Counted from the first letter of the stretch, positions 1 to 8,538 are shown. The stretch: 64,000 nt of DNA from Nocardia albiluteola (GCF_018860155.1 NZ_JAHKNI010000005.1:372001-436000); one strand, 5' to 3'. The notes: a model not told the origin generated them from the letters alone. A program made the numbers and translations.

Positions 1-705
1 GCCACCGGGAGAGCGATCGTCTACAGCATCAATCCCAACAGCGATGTGCCCGGCGCGCCGCCGGGCGCGATCTACGACTGGTCCGGCATCGGCACGCTGT
101 GGCGCACCACCAACGACGCGTATCCCGGCTGGGCACTGGGGATGGGAACGGCAGGGGGCCAGGGCATCCGCGAAATCCTGGAAGCCGCGGCGACCCCGGT
201 CGCCCGTTCGGGGCCGGACCACTGGCCCGACCCGGACATGCTCGACGTCGGTGTGGCGGGCGTGCCCGGCACCACCTATCCCGGGCTCACCCCCGCCGAG
301 CAGCGCACCCAGTTCGGCATGTGGTCCATGCTGGCCGCCCCGCTGATCGCGGGCAATGCGCTGCCGTACATGGACGAGACGACCTGGCGGCTGCTCACCG
401 ATTCGGAAGTGATTGCGGTGGATCAGGATCCGTCGGGACCGGCGACGGTTGTTCCGGAAACGGGCGGAAAGGTTTGGCGCAGGACACTTTCGGACGGTTC
501 GGTCGCTGTTGCCCTGTGGAACAACGGCGATTCCGATACTCGAATTTCTGTTCCGCTCGATGCATTAGGACTACCGGCCGCGGACCGCTACGTGTCCCGA
601 AACTTGTGGACCGGGGACCAGGTACAGTCGAGCGGCGCTGTCGCCGACGAGGTCGCCGCGCACGACACCGTAATACTGCGCGTGCGTCCGGCCTCGTCGA
701 CCTGA
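1..705 (+). CDS. Alpha-galactosidase, GH27 family (3' part only)
   Basis: The frame is open from the first base of the window, so the start lies upstream and only the last 234 residues are visible. They match the end of the GH27 (beta/alpha)8 barrel: an early IVYSINPN strand, then HWPDPDML near bases 220-243, where the DPDM aspartate is the usual acid/base residue of the family. A WSMLAAPLIAGNAL segment and IAVDQDP mark the end of the barrel, and a beta-sandwich domain with WNNGD follows to the stop. The family hydrolyses terminal alpha-galactosides and is usually secreted; the signal peptide would be upstream and cannot be checked. It converges on the two-component system that follows, with about 70 bases between them. 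The family call is firm; the substrate is inferred. Confidence 0.85.
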   Translation, partial: ATGRAIVYSINPNSDVPGAPPGAIYDWSGIGTLWRTTNDAYPGWALGMGTAGGQGIREILEAAATPVARSGPDHWPDPDMLDVGVAGVPGTTYPGLTPAEQRTQFGMWSMLAAPLIAGNALPYMDETTWRLLTDSEVIAVDQDPSGPATVVPETGGKVWRRTLSDGSVAVALWNNGDSDTRISVPLDALGLPAADRYVSRNLWTGDQVQSSGAVADEVAAHDTVILRVRPASST

Positions 706-777
706 TTGCGGTGCAGCGCTATCGGCCCTCTTGCGCCCGCGGCGGAATACAAGAATTCGTCCGAAAATACGCCACGG

Positions 778-2112
778 CTAGTGCTCCTCGGCTCTCGGCA
801 TGCGCATGGTGAACACGAATGTCGCGCCGACACCGTCGATCGGCTCGGCGCACACCAGATCCCCGCCGTGGGCGCGGGCGATGCCGCGAGCGATGGGCAG
901 CCCCAATCCCGCACCGGCGGAGCGGGTTTGGCGCGCCTCGTCCAGGCGGACCATCCGGTCGAATATTCGCATGCGATCGGCGACCGGCACGCCGGGGCCG
1001 GTGTCGGAGATCGTGATCCGGGCGCAGTCGCCCACGACACCAACCTGCACGTCGACCCTTCCGCCCTCGGGCATGGCCTGGCAGGCGTTGCCGAGCACGT
1101 TCACCAGCACCTGCCCGACGCGGTCGGGATCGGCCAGGACCGGCACGGATGCACCGTTCAGCGCGAAATCGACGGTGGGATGCAGCATCCGGATCCGATC
1201 GAGCTGCACCTGCGCCAGCTCGTACAGGTCCACCGCCTCGAAGTCCAGGTGCAGCCCCGCGTCGATGCGTGCCATGTCGAGCAGATCCTCGACCAGCCGA
1301 CCGGCCCGCTGCGCCTCGCGCGCGAGCAGCAGATACATGCGTTGGCGCTCCTCCGGATCGGCGTCCGCGGGCTGATGCAACACCGCCTCGGCGATGGCGC
1401 GGATGCCCGCGACCGGCGTGCGCAGCTCGTGCGCGGCGTCGCCGACGAAGGCACGCAGCTGCTGTTCGGAGTCGCGCGCCCGCGCCTCAGCACCCTCGAG
1501 CGCATCGAGCATTTCGTCGAAAGCGCTTGCGGTACGGCCGAGTTCGGTATTGGTGCTGGCGGGGGTCAGGCGCCGCCCACGGTGGCCGCGGGCGATGTCG
1601 CGGGCCAGCCGGGTCATCGCGTCCAGGGGCGCCAGCGCGCGCCGCACACCGAACCACAGCCCGCCCGCGAGCAGCACCAGCGCGCCCGCGATCGCGCTGA
1701 TCAGCACCCATCCCAGCTGCTGCTGGATCTTGGCTAGCAGCGGGGTGTCGACCTGCAGCGTGAGGTGCGCGTGGTTGGCCGCACCGCGGCCGGTCAGCAC
1801 GACCTGACGGGTCTTGGCCACGGTCTCGGCCTCTCGGCGCGGGGTCAGGCTGCCGTAGGCGCGCCCGTCGGTGAGCACCAGCCGCGCGCGCACCGAGCGG
1901 TTGTCCACGCGGGTGATCAACTCGGCCGGCGGAGTGCCCTGCTGGGCGAGCTGACGGGCCAGCTGGATCCGGTCGGCCAGGGTGGTGTCCTCGCTGCGCG
2001 AGACCACGACCCCGAACAGGCTGTTCACGACCAGCGCGACGACCACGAGCGCGATGCCGGAAACGACTGCGGCGGTGAGGGTTACCCTGCGGCGCAGGGA
2101 GACGGTCTTCAT
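778..2112 (-). CDS. Sensor histidine kinase (OmpR-type two-component system)
   Basis: This is a 444-residue membrane sensor kinase. A membrane helix at about residues 11-34 and a second at about 133-155 bracket an extracytoplasmic sensor loop of about 100 residues. A HAMP linker (ALAPLDAMTRLARDIA), a HisKA domain with the phospho-acceptor His228 in GDAAHELRTP, and an ATPase domain (GNACQAM N-box, DTGPGVP, GAGLGLPIA) follow. The start overlaps the stop of the response-regulator gene by four bases (ATGA), so the two are translationally coupled. A longer open frame runs upstream across the regulator gene but is only its shadow. The signal sensed is unknown. Possible targets are the neighbouring DUF1800/DUF1501 pair or the galactosidase; that is inference. 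Confidence 0.9.
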   Translation of the reverse strand: MKTVSLRRRVTLTAAVVSGIALVVVALVVNSLFGVVVSRSEDTTLADRIQLARQLAQQGTPPAELITRVDNRSVRARLVLTDGRAYGSLTPRREAETVAKTRQVVLTGRGAANHAHLTLQVDTPLLAKIQQQLGWVLISAIAGALVLLAGGLWFGVRRALAPLDAMTRLARDIARGHRGRRLTPASTNTELGRTASAFDEMLDALEGAEARARDSEQQLRAFVGDAAHELRTPVAGIRAIAEAVLHQPADADPEERQRMYLLLAREAQRAGRLVEDLLDMARIDAGLHLDFEAVDLYELAQVQLDRIRMLHPTVDFALNGASVPVLADPDRVGQVLVNVLGNACQAMPEGGRVDVQVGVVGDCARITISDTGPGVPVADRMRIFDRMVRLDEARQTRSAGAGLGLPIARGIARAHGGDLVCAEPIDGVGATFVFTMRMPRAEEH

Positions 2113-2786
2113 TCCGCCCGCAGCGCGTAGCCCATGCCGCGCACCGTGTGCAGCAGGCGGGGTCCGTGTTCCTCGAGCTTGCGACGTACCGCGCTCACAT
2201 ACACCTCCACCAGATTCGGGTCGTAATCCTCGTAACCCCATACGGCGGTGAGGATCTGGGTCTTGGTGACCACCTGGTCGCGGTGCGCGGCCAGATAGGC
2301 CAGCAGCTTGAACTCGGTCGCGGTCAGGGCCACGGATTCCCTGCCGCGCAACACGATTCCCGAATCGACATCGACGATCAGATCCGCGACCGTGATCTTG
2401 GTCTGCAGCTTGCCCATCCGCCGCAGCAGCGCCTCCACCCGGGCCACCAGCTCCGCCAGATCGAACGGCTTGACGACGTAGTCGTCCGAGCCCGCGCGCA
2501 GCCCGCGCACCCGGTCCTCGACGCCGTCGCGCGCGGTCAGCATCACCACGCCCGCCGCGCAGCGCGCGCGGACCGATTCCAGCAGCTCGAAGCCGTCGCG
2601 CCCGGGCAGCATCACGTCCAGGACCACCACATCGGGGCGGAACTGGCTCAGATCGCGCTCGAGCTGGGCGCCGTCGGGGCGGGCGAGCACCTCGTGACCG
2701 GCGGCGCCCAGGCCGGACGCGACCGCCGCCCGAATGGCGTCGGCATCTTCGATGACCAGAATTCGACCGTTCTGCACGCATTTCAT
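2109..2786 (-). CDS. Response regulator, OmpR/PhoB family
   Basis: The 225-residue protein has an N-terminal receiver domain with the acidic pair at residues 13-14, the phosphorylation site Asp57 in VVLDVMLPG and the conserved Lys in DDYVVKPF. A C-terminal winged-helix DNA-binding domain spans about residues 128-223 and contains LTATEFKLLAYLA and the VDVYVSAVRRKL-like recognition helix region. It is the first gene of a two-gene unit with the kinase. The ATG at 2786 is preceded by only about 100 bases before the divergently transcribed DUF1800 gene, so both promoters must lie in that gap. Regulation of the DUF1800 gene by this regulator is plausible but not shown. Confidence 0.9.
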   Translation of the reverse strand: MKCVQNGRILVIEDADAIRAAVASGLGAAGHEVLARPDGAQLERDLSQFRPDVVVLDVMLPGRDGFELLESVRARCAAGVVMLTARDGVEDRVRGLRAGSDDYVVKPFDLAELVARVEALLRRMGKLQTKITVADLIVDVDSGIVLRGRESVALTATEFKLLAYLAAHRDQVVTKTQILTAVWGYEDYDPNLVEVYVSAVRRKLEEHGPRLLHTVRGMGYALRAE

Positions 2787-2889
2787 TCTTGCCGGTCCAC
2801 GGCGAGAAATATCGGTCCGGGCTGAGGATTGGCTGAAGGAAGGCCCGGACGGGCGCCGATCCGGTCATTGTGCGGCCGATACTCGATTC

Positions 2890-4197
2890 ATGGGCAGCCA
2901 ATCAGCACAGTGGATGCGCAGCGCGCGGGTGCTGCGCCGGGCGGGATTCGGCGCGACCGGGCCCGAGATCGACGCGGTCACGGACCCTACGGCGTATCTG
3001 AACGCCGCGCTGACCTCGGACCCCGAGGCCGATCCCGGCGCCCGCGCCACCCCGATGCCGCAATTCACCCCGCCGGCGCCCACGGGCAAGAACGCGAGCA
3101 TCGCGGATCGCAAGCACTACAACGCCGAGATCAACGCGCAGCAGGACGCGCTGACCATATGGTGGCTCCGACGGATGGCCGCGGTGCAGGTGCCGGTCCG
3201 GGAGAAGCTGACCCTGCTGTGGCACAACCACTTCGCCACCTCGGCGCAGAAGGTCCGCAGCGCGGTGCAGATGGCCGCGCAGAACCGGACGCTGCGCACC
3301 CTGGGCGCCGGGGACTTCTCGGCCCTGGCCTACGCGATGCTGACCGACCCGGCGATGTTGCGCTGGCTCGACGGCCAGACCAATACCGCCAAGGCGCCCA
3401 ACGAGAATCTGTCCCGGGAGTTCATGGAGCTGTTCGCGCTCGGGCACAGCAACGGCTACACCGAAACCGATGTGCGCGAGGGCGCCCGGGCCCTGACCGG
3501 CTGGGTTATCAAGGACGAGGCCGCGGTCTTCGATCCCAAGCGCCACGATTCCGGCACCAAAACCCTGCTCGGCGTGACGGGTCCGCTGGGTACGCGGGAG
3601 TACTGCGATGTGGTGCTTTCCCACCCGCAGTCGGCCGGGTTCGTGGCCGGGCGCATGTGGCAGCAGCTGGCCTCGGACGATCCGCCGTCGGCGGCGGCGC
3701 TGGGACGCCTGACCGCGGCGTACGGGCCCGGCCGCAACCTCGCCGCGCTGATCACCGCGATCCTGTCCGACCCCGAATTCACCGGCGCCCGAAACACGGT
3801 CGTGCATGCCCCGGTGGAATGGCTGATCGGTGCGGTGCGCGCGTTCCGGGTGCCGCTGACCGAGGATGCCGATGCCCGGCACGTCGTCTACCTGTTGCGC
3901 ACCCTCGGACAGCTGCCCTTCTATCCGCCGAATGTGGGCGGCTGGTCCAGCGGTCAGTCGTGGATGTCCACCGCCGCCGCCCAGACCCGGCTCTCGGCGA
4001 TCACGGGCCTGCTGAAAAAGGCCGACCTGAGCCCGATTTCGGACGCGGGCACCTCCGAGCGCGTGGACGCCGCCGGGCATCTGCTCGGCATCGGCGCCTG
4101 GTCCGACCGCAGCGCCAAGGTGCTGAGCGCGGCGGTCGCGAATCCGGCCCGGCTGGCCGCGATCGCCGTGAACACGCCCGAATACCTGACGAGCTGA
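2890..4197 (+). CDS. DUF1800 family protein
   Basis: This 435-residue protein belongs to the DUF1800 family: the N-terminal RVLRRAGFGATGPEID, the central WWLRRMA...REKLTLLWHNHFATS and the EFMELFALGHSNGYTETDVREGARALTGW blocks are all present. The family has no established biochemical function; its genes almost always sit directly upstream of a DUF1501 gene, as here, 15 bases apart. No clear signal peptide is visible at the chosen start, an ATG at 2890; an earlier in-frame start at 2734 would run into the divergent regulator gene. It probably acts with the exported DUF1501 partner, possibly in envelope maintenance, but that is inference from pairing alone. Confidence 0.85.
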   Translation: MGSQSAQWMRSARVLRRAGFGATGPEIDAVTDPTAYLNAALTSDPEADPGARATPMPQFTPPAPTGKNASIADRKHYNAEINAQQDALTIWWLRRMAAVQVPVREKLTLLWHNHFATSAQKVRSAVQMAAQNRTLRTLGAGDFSALAYAMLTDPAMLRWLDGQTNTAKAPNENLSREFMELFALGHSNGYTETDVREGARALTGWVIKDEAAVFDPKRHDSGTKTLLGVTGPLGTREYCDVVLSHPQSAGFVAGRMWQQLASDDPPSAAALGRLTAAYGPGRNLAALITAILSDPEFTGARNTVVHAPVEWLIGAVRAFRVPLTEDADARHVVYLLRTLGQLPFYPPNVGGWSSGQSWMSTAAAQTRLSAITGLLKKADLSPISDAGTSERVDAAGHLLGIGAWSDRSAKVLSAAVANPARLAAIAVNTPEYLTS

Positions 4198-4212
4198 AAG
4201 CCGAGAATCGCC

Positions 4213-5409
4213 ATGCCACAAGTCAGTCGCAGGAATTTTCTGGTCGGCTCCGGCGTGCTGGGCGCGCTCGGGGTGCTGGGCGCCGCCTCCGCGATCACCT
4301 GGGACGAACTCCAGCAGCGCGCGAGCACCACCCCGTTGGCCGCGGGCTCGGGAATCCTGGTGCTGCTCACGATGTACGGCGGAAACGACGGTATCAACAC
4401 CGTAATTCCCTACGCCGACAACGCCTATCACGACGCCCGCCCCGAACTGTCCTATCGCCCTGAGGAAGTGCTGCACCTCGATGCGCAGCTGGGCCTCAAT
4501 CCGGCCATGAAAGGCATGGCCGAGCTGTGGGGCAAGCACAATCTCGCGATCGTGCGCGGCGTGGGCTACCCGAAGCCGGATCACAGCCACTTCCGGTCCA
4601 TGGACATCTGGCAGACCGCCGATCCGGATACACCCTCGTCCACCGGCTGGATCGGCCGCTGGCTCGATGTGACCGGCACCGATCCGCTGCGCGCGGTCAA
4701 TATCGGATCGGTGCTGCCGACCCTGGCGATGGGCGCGAAACACACTGCCTCGGCGCTGGATCCGTCCTCGGCGCCGCTGACCACGCAGCTGAAGGCCGAA
4801 CTCGCGGGCCTGTCGGCGGCGGACCCGGCCGACTCGACGGCGCAGGGCTACGTGTGCGCGGGATACAGTGCGGAACAGACTGTGGCGCAGCGCCTTTCGT
4901 CGGTCGCGACCGCCAAGCGCGCCGCGGGGCCGAATGCGCTTGCCGCGCAGCTGGATCTGGTCGGCAAATGCATCAAGGCCGGGGTACCCACCCGCGTGTA
5001 TTCGGTGAGCCTGGGCGGTTTCGACACCCACGCCGACGAGCGCGGAACCCAGCAGGATCTATTGGGCCGCATGGACACCGCGGTCACGGGCTTCCTGAAC
5101 GACCTGGTCGGCCATCCCCGCGGCCGCGACATCGTGCTGATGGCCTACAGCGAGTTCGGCCGCCGAGTGCGCGCCAACGCCTCCCAGGGCACCGACCACG
5201 GCACCGCCGGCCCGGTCTTCCTGGCCGGCGCCCCGGTCAAGGGCGGCTTCTACGGCGACGAACCTAGCCTCACCGACCTCGACGACGGAGATCTGAAGAC
5301 CACTGTCGATTTCCGCGACATCTACCACGAGTTGCTGGAGCGGGTGGTGTCCACCGATCCCACGCCGGTCGTAGGCACGGGCCGCCGCGATCTGGGCATC
5401 ATCGCCTAG
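4213..5409 (+). CDS. DUF1501 family protein with Tat signal
   Basis: The 398-residue protein opens with a twin-arginine signal (SRRNFLVGSG followed by a hydrophobic Gly/Ala/Leu stretch to about residue 30), so it should be exported folded by the Tat system. The mature part matches DUF1501, which is related in fold to the sulfatase/alkaline phosphatase superfamily. Conserved blocks include MYGGNDGINTVIPY, DHSHFRSMDIWQTA, SLGGFDTHADE and the C-terminal SEFGRRVRAN...GTDHGTAGPVFLAG with its Asp/His residues. It is cotranscribed with the DUF1800 gene. Substrate and reaction are unknown for the family. The Tat signal suggests a cofactor or metal is bound before export. Confidence 0.88.
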   Translation: MPQVSRRNFLVGSGVLGALGVLGAASAITWDELQQRASTTPLAAGSGILVLLTMYGGNDGINTVIPYADNAYHDARPELSYRPEEVLHLDAQLGLNPAMKGMAELWGKHNLAIVRGVGYPKPDHSHFRSMDIWQTADPDTPSSTGWIGRWLDVTGTDPLRAVNIGSVLPTLAMGAKHTASALDPSSAPLTTQLKAELAGLSAADPADSTAQGYVCAGYSAEQTVAQRLSSVATAKRAAGPNALAAQLDLVGKCIKAGVPTRVYSVSLGGFDTHADERGTQQDLLGRMDTAVTGFLNDLVGHPRGRDIVLMAYSEFGRRVRANASQGTDHGTAGPVFLAGAPVKGGFYGDEPSLTDLDDGDLKTTVDFRDIYHELLERVVSTDPTPVVGTGRRDLGIIA

Positions 5410-5449
5410 ATTCGCCGGTCGCCGAACCGAGCCCACCCACACCGGCGGG

Positions 5450-5944
5450 TCACACGGACTCGTCGAGCAGATGCGCGTTCCATACCGCAGCCGCTTGCTC
5501 GTGCGAATCGACACCGGAGAAGAAGGCATCGGCCAACGCGTCGTAGTCGGGTTCGTCGAAACCCTCGGTCTCCACGAACTTGGGCCGGTACACCGCGAAT
5601 CCCGCGGAAGCCGCCTGCGGGCGGTACGGAACTGCCATGCGCATCGACCAGCGAGCGGGAAGATATTCGACGGCGTCCACGATCAGTGCATCGACCCTCC
5701 CGCGATCGATATGCAAGTAGGCGTCGGTAACCAGCACCGCCCGGACCCAGCCCTCACGCCCGTCCGCCAACGCGGCCTGCCCCGCCCGCGCACCGTCGGC
5801 GACGTCGTCGAACATCAACCGTTCCATCACTCGGTCACCGTCGGTCTGCTCGTAACCGAGCATGGGAACCAGCGTCGCCCCGTCCGAAACACTCCATATC
5901 CCATGGGCCGCAAGAAATCCCGCCATCGAGGCAATTTCACTCAT
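5450..5944 (-). CDS. Hypothetical protein, 164 residues
   Basis: I do not recognise a named family. From the ATG at 5944 the protein starts MSEIASMAGFLAAHGIWSVSDG and ends HLLDESV. It is soluble, acidic in its last third (EGFDEPDYDALADAFFSGVD), and has no signal peptide, membrane helix or cysteine cluster. The open frame extends much further upstream, but codon quality there is poor and it overlaps the DinB-like gene on the other strand. No strong ribosome site precedes the ATG; a second ATG at 5926 is possible. It is convergent with the DUF1501 gene. The proline/arginine-containing middle and absence of low complexity suggest a genuine protein. Confidence 0.6.
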   Translation of the reverse strand: MSEIASMAGFLAAHGIWSVSDGATLVPMLGYEQTDGDRVMERLMFDDVADGARAGQAALADGREGWVRAVLVTDAYLHIDRGRVDALIVDAVEYLPARWSMRMAVPYRPQAASAGFAVYRPKFVETEGFDEPDYDALADAFFSGVDSHEQAAAVWNAHLLDESV

Positions 5945-6229
5945 GGCGACCGAGCGTACCGCGGCTGATCTGTACCGCCACAACGCTTTTCCGACCGTCG
6001 CTGAGTCGTGAGGCCGCTCTGCAAAGGATCTGGGCGCAATCCGGGCCGCTAAACGCAGCGGCAGGCTAGATTCGTGAGCGGCTCGCCGCGCCCACTTCCG
6101 ATGTGGGCTGCCAATGCGAAACATTCGGCCACCCCGGCGCCGGTTCCTTCCGGCGAACCGATTCCGACCCCACCAGCACATCGGTCTGTCTGGCGTGTGC
6201 CGGACCGGCCGAGGAAGGACCACCCTGCG

Positions 6230-6598
6230 ATGACCACTCCAACCCGCACCACCGGCACCGAACGAGAACTGCTCGAAACCATGCTCGACCAAGCGCGCGC
6301 CGACCTCATCGACACGGTGCGCGGACTGTCCGAAGCCGACGCCAGACGCCGACTCGTACCGTCGCTGACAACCCCGATAGCTCTGATCAAACATGCCGCG
6401 TACGCCGAGCGAATGTGGTTCCAGCGCACACTCGGACAACTCGCCGATGCCGACTGCGACGGCCCGCTGTGGGCGCATGGCGGTTTCGGCGTAAGCGATG
6501 AGGAAACCGTGGCCGCGGTGATCGCGGAGTTCGAACGTGCGAGCGCCCGACACGCCGGCCACGGAGACATCCTGCGCGAGCAGATCGAGGCCCGATGA
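6230..6598 (+). CDS. DinB/DUF664-like protein with an internal deletion
   Basis: The 122-residue product begins like a DUF664 (DinB superfamily) protein: a helical start, LIDTVRGLSEADARRRLVPS, then the metal-site helix IALIKHAAYAERMWFQR with its histidine. It ends like one too, with ARHAGHGDILREQIEAR. Family members are usually about 165-170 residues. The segment that normally joins these blocks, ending in the W-x-hydrophobic-x-H-M-I-E-E-Y helix, is missing, and the frame passes straight from EFERASA to the C-terminal His helix. DinB proteins are four-helix bundles that bind a metal through three histidines, often acting as thiol-dependent detoxification enzymes. This copy may be non-functional. 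The start was set at the ATG after GAGGAAGGA; no partner gene is evident. Confidence 0.65.
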   Translation: MTTPTRTTGTERELLETMLDQARADLIDTVRGLSEADARRRLVPSLTTPIALIKHAAYAERMWFQRTLGQLADADCDGPLWAHGGFGVSDEETVAAVIAEFERASARHAGHGDILREQIEAR

Positions 6599-6636
6599 CG
6601 GTATGTCCTGTGGGTGGCGGATAGCCAGACGCCTGG

Positions 6637-7794
6637 TCACTGCGTCTTCGCGGCGGGCCCACGCGGGGTGCGGGTAGCCGCAGCGGTCAGTAGTAAGCCA
6701 CACAGGGTCAGGCCCGCGGCGACGAGGTAGATGGGCCTGGGTCCGGCGGTGGAGTCGGCGATGAGTCCGCCGAACAAGCCGGCGCAGGCGGCCGCGACCT
6801 GGTAACCGGAGGCGTTGACGGCCATGGCCAACGTGGGCGCTTCGGCGGCGGTCGTCATGACGCGTGCTTGCATGCCGGGAATGATCGCGAAGCCGAGCAG
6901 GCCGATCGCCACGACCGCCACCGCGGTGAGTGTGGTCGAGGTGGCGACGAACCAGGTACTTGCCAGGATCACGGTCAACAGCCCGAGGAGGGCTGGTTGG
7001 AAGAGGCGCGGGTTGCGATCATAGAGCGTGCCGCCGACGAGGTTGCCGATCGTCGCGCCGACGCCGTAGGCGAGCAGCAGGACCGGCAGGCGGGTGGCGC
7101 GGTGGCCGCCGAGGTCGGTGAGCAGCGGGGCGAGATAGGTGAAGACCATGAGAACACCGACGTTGCCGACCGCAGTGATGGCCAGCGCCACCAGCACTGG
7201 CCGCTGTCGCAACACCTGCAATTCCGAGACCGCCGAGGTCCGACCCGCATCGCTCGGCGGGGTGAGCAGCCAGAACACCAGGCCCAGCCCGATCAGGCAG
7301 GCAACCGCAATCGCGGCGAACGTCGCGCGCCAACCCCACTGATGGCCGATCTGGGTGCCGATCGGCGCTCCGAGGATCATGGCCAGATTCATCCCGAACG
7401 CCAGCCGGGCCACCGTGGTCCCGGCTCGTTCGGGTGGCGCGGACTGCACGGCGATCACGATGGCCTGGGCGAAGAAGGTCGAGGTCACCAGCGCGGTGAG
7501 CACGCGGGCGGCCAGGAGCACGGGGAATCCGGGGGCGAGGGCCGAGACCGTGTTCCCGACGACCGCGACAACCAGCAGTGCCAGCATCAGTCGTTTTCGG
7601 TCGATCCCGGCGGTCACCGCGGTGAGCACCGGGCCGCCGATGATCATGCCCACGGCGTAGGCCGTGACCAGCAGGCCTGCGGCGCCGACGGCGACCCCGA
7701 GATCGGTGGCGACCTCGGGCAGGATTCCGGCCACCACAAACTCACCGGTCGTGATGCTGAAGACGCAAAACATGAGGATCGCAAGTAGAAGCAT
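6637..7794 (-). CDS. MFS efflux transporter (DHA1, AraJ-like)
   Basis: This 385-residue protein has twelve predicted membrane helices and reads as a DHA1-type drug or sugar efflux permease: FVVAGILPEVATDLGV in helix 1, a TAYAVGMIIGGPVL helix 2, and the DRKRLMLALL loop after it. It would exchange protons for a small substrate in the inner membrane. The start at 7794 lies only seven bases downstream of a convincing -10 element, so the mRNA is probably leaderless. It is divergent from a MerR-family gene, with a perfect palindrome between them, so drug-responsive control by that regulator is very likely. The substrate is unknown. Confidence 0.88.
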   Translation of the reverse strand: MLLLAILMFCVFSITTGEFVVAGILPEVATDLGVAVGAAGLLVTAYAVGMIIGGPVLTAVTAGIDRKRLMLALLVVAVVGNTVSALAPGFPVLLAARVLTALVTSTFFAQAIVIAVQSAPPERAGTTVARLAFGMNLAMILGAPIGTQIGHQWGWRATFAAIAVACLIGLGLVFWLLTPPSDAGRTSAVSELQVLRQRPVLVALAITAVGNVGVLMVFTYLAPLLTDLGGHRATRLPVLLLAYGVGATIGNLVGGTLYDRNPRLFQPALLGLLTVILASTWFVATSTTLTAVAVVAIGLLGFAIIPGMQARVMTTAAEAPTLAMAVNASGYQVAAACAGLFGGLIADSTAGPRPIYLVAAGLTLCGLLLTAAATRTPRGPAAKTQ

Positions 7795-7800
7795 GCTGGC

Positions 7801-7832
7801 ACGCTAAACTCTCACGTCAACGTGAGAGTCAA
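7801..7832 (-). promoter_or_regulatory. MerR-type promoter and operator
   Basis: On the minus strand a TTGACT -35 (7832-7827) and a TAGCGT -10 (7806-7801) are 20 bp apart, the over-long spacing typical of MerR-activated promoters. The spacer holds a perfect inverted repeat, ACTCTCACGT and ACGTGAGAGT, at 7808-7817 and 7820-7829 around a CA centre. Transcription would begin at or next to the MFS start codon at 7794. The regulator gene is read the other way, so the site could also set its own expression. The arms and spacing are seen directly; binding by the adjacent MerR protein is inferred. Confidence 0.8.
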
Positions 7833-7857
7833 GCCCGCACAGCGAACGGAGCGGCAG

Positions 7858-8235
7858 GTGAAGATCGGCGAGCTGGCAGACCGGACCGGCGTCAGCGTGC
7901 GAGCGCTGCGCTACTACGAGGAGAAGGGCGTCCTGAATCCGGATCGAACCCCCAGCGGATATCGGATCTTCACCGACTCCGATATCAACAAGGTGGCGCA
8001 CATCCAGACGCTTCTCGCCGCGGGCCTCGGCATGGACCTCATCGGCCAGATCCTGACCTGTCTGTCCGGCGAATCCCTGCTACTGGACAACTGCCGGGAA
8101 CGTCTCGAAACAGAACGCCGCCGGATCACGAACGACATCGACCAACTAGTCCACACTCGGTCGCTGTTGGACAACTTGCTTGCCACGACGCAGACCCCGG
8201 CTCAACACAACCTCGCAGCGTCAGCCGCCACGTAG
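7858..8235 (+). CDS. MerR family transcriptional regulator
   Basis: The 125-residue protein starts with the classic MerR winged helix (KIGELADRTGVSVRALRYYEEKG, then GYRIFTDSDI) and continues with a dimerisation coiled coil of about 45 residues that ends in a short tail. The tail is too short for a separate ligand domain, and the expected single-cysteine or metal-binding pattern is weak: one Cys sits in LTCLSG and one in LDNCRE. I chose the GTG at 7858, preceded by GGAG, because an upstream GTG at 7822 lies inside the operator palindrome. It faces an MFS exporter and probably activates it by twisting the 20-bp-spaced promoter between them. The inducer is unknown. Confidence 0.85.
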   Translation: MKIGELADRTGVSVRALRYYEEKGVLNPDRTPSGYRIFTDSDINKVAHIQTLLAAGLGMDLIGQILTCLSGESLLLDNCRERLETERRRITNDIDQLVHTRSLLDNLLATTQTPAQHNLAASAAT

Positions 8236-8266
8236 TGAGGATCCCGGTCTGTCACCAACGTCTGCG

Positions 8267-8440
8267 TTATCCGCCATGATAGAGGCGTTCGGCATCGATC
8301 AGCTGGATCATGCGGTCCTCGTTGGCAATTCGCCGCAGCTCAGGACTGAACCTGGTCCCGATGAACAAGGCCGGCACAGTCGGATCCGCGTCGACACCGG
8401 TGTGCGATCTCGGAATCATCGCCGGGACCGCGTGTGAATC
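8267..8440 (-). pseudogene. Possible 3' remnant of an ATP-binding protein gene
   Basis: The roughly 300 bases between the MerR and SDR genes hold no full gene. On the minus strand a 57-codon open stretch ends at a TAA (8269-8267) and contains VPALFIGTRFSPELRRIANE followed by DRMIQLIDAERLYHGG. This reads like the C-terminus of the bacterial/archaeal AAA-type ATPases with a DUF234-like tail, whose last residues often have this LFIGT...LIDxxRLY pattern. It has no plausible start and is closed upstream by a TGA. I read it as what remains after loss of the rest of the gene. The family assignment is from memory of the pattern and is tentative. Confidence 0.4.
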
Positions 8441-8538
8441 TCAACTGCCGGGATTTGGAATGTCTTCCGGACGCTCTCCGCTGGTTAGCTGCCAACTATC
8501 CACGGGTCGTCTTCGCGGCCCGGCAGAGAGGAGACATC

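Noticed and set aside
2113..2901. N-terminal extension of the sensor kinase frame
   Set aside because: The frame is open upstream, but it lies over the response-regulator gene and has no membrane or signalling sequence; the kinase start overlapping ATGA is much better.
2902..5031. Minus-strand 709-codon frame opposite the DUF1800/DUF1501 genes
   Set aside because: Shadow frame; the plus strand carries two recognised families with a Tat signal.
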